Shown here: piece by piece, positions 9,701-10,933 of the stretch
Layout: the number at the start of each line of letters is the position of its first letter
How positions within the stretch are numbered: the stretch's first letter is position 1
Source of the DNA: Brachionus koreanus
Lineage: Eukaryota; Rotifera; Eurotatoria; Ploima; Brachionidae
Direction of reading: 5' to 3'
Assembly (NCBI GenBank): GCA_016987375.1
Contig: PJRA01000005.1
Span: forward strand, 395,752 to 406,684
DNA length: 10,933 nt
Translations under genes and position numbers: made by a program
The notes under the pieces: generated by a model
What the model saw: only the letters and a program-made list of their open reading frames with translations
Databases searched by the model: none
What the model was told of the DNA's origin: nothing

Positions 9701-10922
9701 ATGTTGCAGTTTGTTGCACTTACAGAACTAATTAAAAGCATTCAGAAAAAAAAACTATAAGTTTTTTAGCATTAATTTTTGTTCTATTTTTTTATTTTGT
9801 ACCAAATTTTACAAAACCGTCGCTTATGCGTGCACTAAAACCTAAGAATCAAAAGTTATCCCATGCATGATATCGCAAGGGTTTACGGTATTTAATTTTT
9901 ATTAAAACAATTATTACAAATTTAAAAATAATAATAAAAAAAATTATCAAAGAACTTTAAGTTAATTTCTTAAACTGTATTTTAAATTTCTTGAGTCATT
10001 TTTATTTAATTTCGATCTTAAATTTTCAGGTGAATTATTGCAAAAGAGTTGTACAATAATCAAAAGAGTAGCAAAATAAATTACTCAAAAAAGAAGTAGA
10101 CAGATAGAAAAAGTCAATTAATACTAAATAGTTTTTTTTTTAATAAAGACAAGTTTTTTGAGATACTAAAGACAAGCTTTGAAAAATTAAGATTTTGATC
10201 AATCTTAAAACCCAAGAGCATCATTTCAATTACTTAGACTTTTAGCTGAAAAATATAATAAAGCACTTTTCAAATCTTGCAGAATTTGTCTGAGAGCATA
10301 AAAATTGCTCTGCATAATGTATCAACTGGTACAAGGTTTTTATTACCTAAATTTAGTCTGTGCAAAAACTTTGCAATTTTTTTCAAATAGTTTTTTAAAA
10401 AAATCTTGCATAATTGCAGAGTTTTTACACAAACTAAAAACCTTGTATAAGATTTATTTGAAAAAAAATATTAATGACATATTTCTTTAAGTGAAAGACA
10501 ACGTTCAAGATCAAGTTTTACAACAAACTATCACAATAATAAGACTTGTTGCTCATGAAATAATGCGTGTTTTTTTGGACCGTATAACTGATACAAACGG
10601 TATTTTTATAATTAGAAATAAATCAAAAACTTAAAAATCTTGATTTTTTTAATTTTATTAAGATGAAAAGTGGTTTAAAATAAAATTGGCGCGAATACTG
10701 GAAAACAATTTTTGTTATCCAAATGAAACTGAATTGGAAGAAATAAGTGAAGGATTTTATAAACAAACAGATTATGTTCAAGTTGGAAATGAAGACTATT
10801 ATGACATGTCAAATACAGCTAACAGCAATAAATCATTAAAAAAAGTTGTTACATTTAAAGTCGGCTTGACTTTGGATAGAAATTTTCAACCCTTTAAAGG
10901 TGCTCTCATTTCTAAAGAAGAA
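675..10922 (+). CDS. Diverged axonemal-type dynein heavy chain, internal part, 21 exons (partial at both ends)
   Basis: Dynein heavy chains are microtubule motors built from a ring of six AAA modules; axonemal ones drive cilia. Joining the 21 exons listed below gives 1031 codons with no stop; every intron is GT-AG and phases agree at all 20 junctions. Landmarks in order: AAA1 DEFN (residues 77-80) and LPENLK (136-141); AAA2 GPALNGKS (309-316), WIILD (417-421) and SPSIISK (466-472); AAA3 GDIGIGKS (679-686) and FIDDLN (740-745); HYLFNFKDISKVVQG (876-890); HEIMRVFLDR (930-939). P-loop spacings of about 290 and 370 residues fit the family. FIDDLN and the HY-F-FKDISKV block are of axonemal type (cytoplasmic dynein 1 has DEIN there). 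The tail, linker, AAA4-6 and stalk fall outside the window. AAA1 looks catalytically degenerate. Exons 5-21 are secure; exons 1-4 are less so. Exact splice sites are inferred by eye. Confidence 0.88.
807..905 (+). CDS. Dynein exon 2 (tentative): AAA1 after Walker A
   Basis: Residues 22-54, phase 1 at both ends. It opens GLKT, the only possible remnant of the AAA1 Walker A GKT, 53 residues before the DEFN Walker B (about 49 in typical dyneins). The following PIFEDMS and LKFKG stretches can be aligned loosely to the VVFNCSD and FFKGL stretches of canonical AAA1. The exon is acidic and weakly conserved. Confidence 0.5.
1058..1093 (+). CDS. Dynein exon 3 (tentative): short AAA1 exon
   Basis: A 36-nt exon, residues 55-66, after a ...ATAACAG acceptor and before a phase-1 GTTTGT donor. 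It encodes a basic, Ser/Gly-containing stretch (MRPKSSGQKPD), perhaps equivalent to the loop just before Walker B. If the donor were not used, the frame would stop three codons later. Support is phase consistency only. Confidence 0.42.
1161..1205 (+). CDS. Dynein exon 4: AAA1 Walker B (DEFN)
   Basis: Residues 67-81, after a TTTTGCAG acceptor, ending with phase 1 at GTTATC. It encodes ALNVLFDFCLDEFNF, which matches the AAA1 block that ends CFDEFNR in dyneins. The catalytic Asp-Glu pair is kept (residues 77-78). Phe replaces the Arg that usually follows DEFN. Confidence 0.65.
1349..1527 (+). CDS. Dynein exon 5: AAA1 sensor-I region to LPENLK
   Basis: Residues 82-141. The end of the exon, VRINPNLASFITSSSYKKLPENLK by position, corresponds to the dynein AAA1 block with FITMNPGYAGR followed by LPDNLK. 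LPENLK is almost perfect, but the MNPGYAGR part is shortened and changed to SSSYKK, so the sensor-I Asn is absent. It ends in phase 0 at a GTATTT donor, just before a 1.0 kb intron. Confidence 0.88.
1528..2557 (+). other. Intron 5 (1030 nt)
   Basis: AT-rich intron from GTATTT to TTTAAAG. It contains one copy (2192-2265) of a dispersed repeat also found at 4833-4901. A slightly GC-richer patch near 1980-2050 has no recognisable coding or RNA structure. I see nothing else in it. Confidence 0.75.
2192..2265. repeat. Dispersed repeat, copy A
   Basis: This stretch resembles 4833-4901: both begin near AAAGT(A/G)TCAA, share the exact 17-mer GAATATTGATTTGATTT (2215-2231) and end in a T-rich run with TTTTAG. 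It is probably an old interspersed repeat within introns. Confidence 0.45.
2558..2707 (+). CDS. Dynein exon 6: AAA1 lid
   Basis: Exactly 50 codons, residues 142-191, phase 0 at both ends. It continues LPENLK into RNVRIIEPDLKQIAIGLLISQG and then a helical ALAKKILDFLTLLSS segment. This follows the dynein AAA1 pattern FRPVAMMVPDYALIAE...GF, then a helix ending at SEQLS. It clearly belongs to the same gene as exon 5. Confidence 0.88.
2769..3068 (+). CDS. Dynein exon 7: AAA1-AAA2 link
   Basis: Exactly 100 codons, residues 192-291, after a TTTTACAG acceptor and before GTAAAA. It matches the region after HYDFGMR in dyneins: a helix (NCKNIGTLSKIIKLSA), a basic loop, then LFAPNFTTPND and an LLKKIFDYEP stretch in the place of the LF-DLFPGV segment, ending just before the AAA2 P-loop. 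A minus-strand ORF here is only a shadow. Confidence 0.87.
3132..3263 (+). CDS. Dynein exon 8: AAA2 Walker A
   Basis: Residues 292-335, phase 0. It encodes a helix (MIDLYTSLRVNQ) followed by AVILTGPALNGKSTIWK. This is the AAA2 P-loop with a complete GxxxxGKS (309-316), in the usual context of a QLYE/T...GVMLVGP block. AAA2 binds nucleotide structurally in known dyneins. Confidence 0.92.
3318..3440 (+). CDS. Dynein exon 9: AAA2 after Walker A
   Basis: Residues 336-376, phase 0. I chose the acceptor TTGAAAG at 3317 (54-nt intron); a later in-frame AG at 3347 would shorten the exon by ten codons. It ends IKTFHTFPAAYSKAL, equivalent to the dynein block with VNPKA/S and the G(E/Q)LYG loop, though that glycine loop is changed. 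Confidence 0.82.
3495..3587 (+). CDS. Dynein exon 10: AAA2, segment before Walker B
   Basis: Exactly 31 codons, residues 377-407, with an ATTTTTAG acceptor and a GTGAAT donor. It encodes DKNELFNKIVNQSID followed by a polar Asn/Gln-rich run. It occupies the position of the dynein W-DGLL-S-R segment between the LYG loop and the AAA2 Walker B. Confidence 0.82.
3640..3769 (+). CDS. Dynein exon 11: AAA2 Walker B
   Basis: Residues 408-450. ENWIILDSKINDSNLMEQL, then NGKNEPLSYPNRMP, follows the dynein AAA2 block WVVFDGPVD-LWIENMN...LANGERI. The Walker B Asp is residue 421; lack of a following Glu is usual in dynein AAA2. It ends in phase 1 at GTAAAA, opening the largest intron. Confidence 0.92.
3998..4176. 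repeat. Cluster of four 16-bp near-palindromes
   Basis: TGTATACTCGGATACA (3998-4013), TGTATCTCGGGATACA (4017-4032), TGTATCCGAGAATACA (4074-4089) and its exact reverse complement TGTATTCTCGGATACA (4136-4151), followed by half-copies up to 4176. Each motif can fold on itself, and the third and fourth can pair with each other around an AT-rich spacer. It could be a short satellite-like repeat, a foldback element or a protein-binding array. Confidence 0.7.
4833..4901. repeat. Dispersed repeat, copy B
   Basis: Second copy of the repeat at 2192-2265, in the same orientation, sharing the exact 17-mer GAATATTGATTTGATTT (4856-4872) and the closing TTTTAG. The flanks do not match, so it is not a larger duplication. 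Confidence 0.45.
6054..6093 (+). pseudogene. Possible non-LTR retrotransposon reverse transcriptase scrap
   Basis: The plus-strand frame reads ISNYRPISTTICLGK before a stop. NYRPIS followed about seven residues later by GK is the signature near the start of many LINE reverse transcriptase domains. The match is only about 15 residues and is preceded by poly-Lys and a stop, so it would be a dead fragment at best; chance is a real alternative. Confidence 0.25.
6257..6416 (+). CDS. Dynein exon 12: AAA2 sensor region (SPSIISK)
   Basis: Residues 451-503, entering in phase 1 after TTTTTTTTAG. ENIKFIIETASLDNASPS, then IISKTMLII and LEWKYIL, matches the highly conserved dynein AAA2 block M-(L/V)FEV-DL-VASPATVSRCGM(V/I)Y followed by LGW. 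The final Arg of SPATVSR is Lys (472), and CGM is changed to TML. Confidence 0.94.
6479..6678 (+). CDS. Dynein exon 13: AAA2 lid
   Basis: Residues 504-570, entering in phase 2 and leaving in phase 1 at GTAGAT. It is helical: ILEEYAIRFFAEFESRL, then IKSIGLNIFIFAYINLIDCLM. It corresponds to the AAA2 C-terminal helices, where dyneins carry an LF-x-Y segment and a later helix with LLxLL. Confidence 0.87.
6732..6813 (+). CDS. Dynein exon 14: AAA2-AAA3 link (WSIAA)
   Basis: Residues 571-597. NVYAFFWSIAAYLGTE matches the FSL-W(S/A)(I/V)GATL block between AAA2 and AAA3 in dyneins. The donor GTACTT is inside the readable frame; using it joins GA to A for Glu and continues smoothly into ENVNSFNEL. Confidence 0.88.
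6878..7055 (+). CDS. Dynein exon 15: segment before AAA3
   Basis: Residues 598-657. NSFNELTDEIICKSN corresponds to the R-KFD-F-RE helix after WS-GATL. The rest, including a Trp-containing DWIIID end, occupies the usual spacer where dyneins have a W--W segment before the VPT-DT-R motif. It ends in phase 0 at GTAAAA. Confidence 0.87.
7121..7219 (+). CDS. Dynein exon 16: AAA3 Walker A
   Basis: Exactly 33 codons, residues 658-690, phase 0. YQYHASLIKLCIENSMPCLVYGDIGIGKSSLIE as a block matches the dynein R--YLL-LLL--G-PVLLVGPTGTGKT pattern. The P-loop is GDIGIGKS (679-686), complete. AAA3 is the main regulatory nucleotide site in dyneins. Confidence 0.95.
7272..7581 (+). CDS. Dynein exon 17: AAA3 Walker B (FIDDLN)
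   Basis: Residues 691-793, the longest exon. Walker B is LFFIDDLNANF (739-748). Axonemal dyneins have FIDDLNMP here, then a P-ELLRQ helix (SSMELMRNLFE) and an aromatic-Tyr-Asp segment. The sensor stretch that normally reads AAMGPPGGGRN is replaced by FFFTCTYPYN across the next splice site, so the glycine-rich loop is lost. Confidence 0.95.
7638..7810 (+). CDS. Dynein exon 18: AAA3 after sensor I
   Basis: Residues 794-851. CFNFKPVNQQLIKHVIPIHLN followed by SLLESIYSQQVRNWL matches the dynein run V-PRFLRHFN--------S--IFS-IL. It enters in phase 1 and leaves in phase 0 at GTTTGT. Confidence 0.9.
7878..8049 (+). CDS. Dynein exon 19: AAA3 lid (HYLFNFKDISKVVQG)
   Basis: Residues 852-908. The block IKETLKPAPKKPHYLFN then FKDISKVVQGLQLL is close to the axonemal dynein consensus (LP-P-K-HY-FNLRDIS-VFQG) and is the best match in the window. 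It leaves in phase 1 at GTAATT, where a 2.4 kb intron starts. Confidence 0.95.
8223..8253. mobile_element. Solo pogo/Tigger-like terminal repeat
   Basis: After TA at 8221-8222 the sequence CAGTAGAACCTCGGAAAACG has the CAGT...CCTCG layout of pogo/Tigger-type ends and resembles the MITE end 200 bp away. I found no inverted partner in the window, so it is probably a truncated copy. Confidence 0.45.
8425..8819. mobile_element. Pogo-like MITE, 395 bp, perfect 20-bp inverted ends, TA target site
   Basis: The left end CAGTCAACCCTCGATAATCC (8425-8444) is the exact reverse complement of the right end (8800-8819). TA flanks it on both sides (8423-8424 and 8820-8821), as expected for the Tc1/mariner superfamily; CAGT plus CCTCGATAA is typical of pogo/Tigger elements. 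There is no transposase ORF inside, so it is non-autonomous and needs a helper. The perfect ends suggest a fairly recent insertion. Confidence 0.9.
9222..9319. repeat. 98-bp direct repeat, copy 1
   Basis: It starts GGTTTTAGTGCACGCATAAG inside the left arm and is identical, base for base as I read it, to 9463-9560. Its start overlaps the inverted-repeat arm, so part of the end was copied inward. The content is noticeably GC-richer than the surrounding intron. Confidence 0.9.
9463..9560. repeat. 98-bp direct repeat, copy 2
   Basis: Identical to 9222-9319 and 241 bp away. Downstream of both copies comes the same CCGCATTAAAAACTGAAAAT tract (9350 and 9566), with its reverse complement between them (9431-9453), so direct and inverted copies are nested. 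Confidence 0.9.
10330..10447. repeat. Foldback (imperfect inverted repeat) upstream of exon 20
   Basis: The left arm begins TACAAGGTTTTT and, after an insert of about 13 nt, continues GTCTGTGCAAAAACTTTGCA. The right arm (10413-10447) is the inverse, ending AAAAACCTTGTA. The arms are about 35 bp with few mismatches. The short ORF lying over it is not a gene. It is probably an old MITE remnant. Confidence 0.7.
10492..10599 (+). CDS. Dynein exon 20: HEIMRVFLDR segment before AAA4
   Basis: Residues 909-944, entering and leaving in phase 1. TIIRLVAHEIMRVFLDRITDTN matches the dynein block L-RLW-HE--RVF-DRL-(D/N), found between the AAA3 lid and AAA4. His-Glu are residues 930-931. Confidence 0.94.
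10663..10922 (+). CDS. Dynein exon 21: lead-in to AAA4
   Basis: Residues 945-1031. DEKWFKIKLARIL continues the canonical (D)-D--WF------(I/L) helix. The rest is acidic and diverged, with YVQV in the place of the Y-EV/EI motif. The frame would stop at 10929-10931, but a GTAAAA donor at 10923 lies after complete codons, and AAA4 is still to come, so I end the exon there. Confidence 0.87.
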
Positions 10923-10933
10923 GTAAAATAAAA

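Larger units (their letters stand above)
9180..9888. mobile_element. TA-flanked inverted-repeat element, about 709 bp, non-autonomous
   Basis: The left arm (9180-9245) and the reverse complement of the right arm (9819-9888) align over about 66-70 bp, starting (T/C)CGTAAACCCTTGCGATATCAT and ending at TAAGCGAC, with one 4-bp indel and a few mismatches. TA lies outside both arms (9178-9179, 9889-9890). No transposase is encoded. The long arms and TA site suggest a Tc1/mariner-type MITE, though I do not recognise the family. Confidence 0.82.
8050..10491 (+). other. Intron 19 (2442 nt), filled with mobile-element debris
   Basis: The protein joins across this gap in phase 1 (K-V-K). It holds a solo pogo-like end (8223-8253), a 395-bp pogo-like MITE (8425-8819), a 709-bp TA-flanked inverted-repeat element (9180-9888) and a foldback (10330-10447). 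A perfect 12-bp palindrome, AGACTATAGTCT, lies at 8090-8101. The stretches 8820-9179 and 9889-10329 show nothing recognisable. Confidence 0.85.

Noticed and set aside
10305..10490. Plus-strand ORF of 61 codons
   Set aside because: It lies over the foldback repeat and runs into the intron end; no protein similarity seen.
10923..10931. Gene end at the TAA at 10929
   Set aside because: A GTAAAA donor precedes it in the right phase, and AAA4-6, stalk and C-terminus are still missing, so it is an intron stop.

Overview
The window reads as intron-rich, very AT-rich eukaryotic DNA. Almost all of it is the middle part of one plus-strand gene for a strongly diverged dynein heavy chain. I traced 21 exons (675 to 10922). 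Every one of the 20 junctions has a GT donor, an AG acceptor and matching phase, and the joined frame runs 1031 codons without a stop. The product covers AAA1, AAA2, AAA3 and the approach to AAA4, in dynein order and with dynein spacing. The N-terminal tail and linker lie upstream of the window; AAA4, the stalk, AAA5, AAA6 and the C-terminus lie downstream.

Layout: 1-674 is upstream intron or flank with a broken Tc1/mariner-like transposase relic. Exons 1-5 (675-1527) encode AAA1. A 1.0 kb intron follows. Exons 6-11 (2558-3769) encode the AAA1 lid, the AAA1-AAA2 link and the AAA2 core up to Walker B. A 2.5 kb intron contains a cluster of 16-bp near-palindromes, a patch of small overlapping ORFs and a possible LINE scrap. 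Exons 12-19 (6257-8049) encode the rest of AAA2, all of the AAA3 core and its lid. A 2.4 kb intron holds a pogo-like MITE with perfect 20-bp inverted repeats, a 709-bp TA-flanked inverted-repeat element with an exact 98-bp internal duplication, and a foldback. Exons 20-21 (10492-10922) carry the HExxRVFxDR helix region that precedes AAA4.

The AAA3 Walker B block (FIDDLN) and the lid block (HYLFNFKDISKVVQG) are of the axonemal rather than cytoplasmic dynein type, so the organism, or its recent ancestors, probably has motile cilia or flagella. Pogo-like and other TA-flanked elements, tiny introns of about 52-85 nt mixed with a few transposon-filled ones, and very fast protein evolution would suit a reduced, perhaps parasitic, ciliated animal or a protist. 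I cannot name the species.

The main biological oddity is AAA1. In ordinary dyneins it is the essential ATPase. Here the Walker A loop is reduced to something like GLKT and the sensor-I block is rewritten, while AAA2 and AAA3 keep intact P-loops. No bacterial features, CRISPR arrays, rRNA or tRNA genes were recognised.
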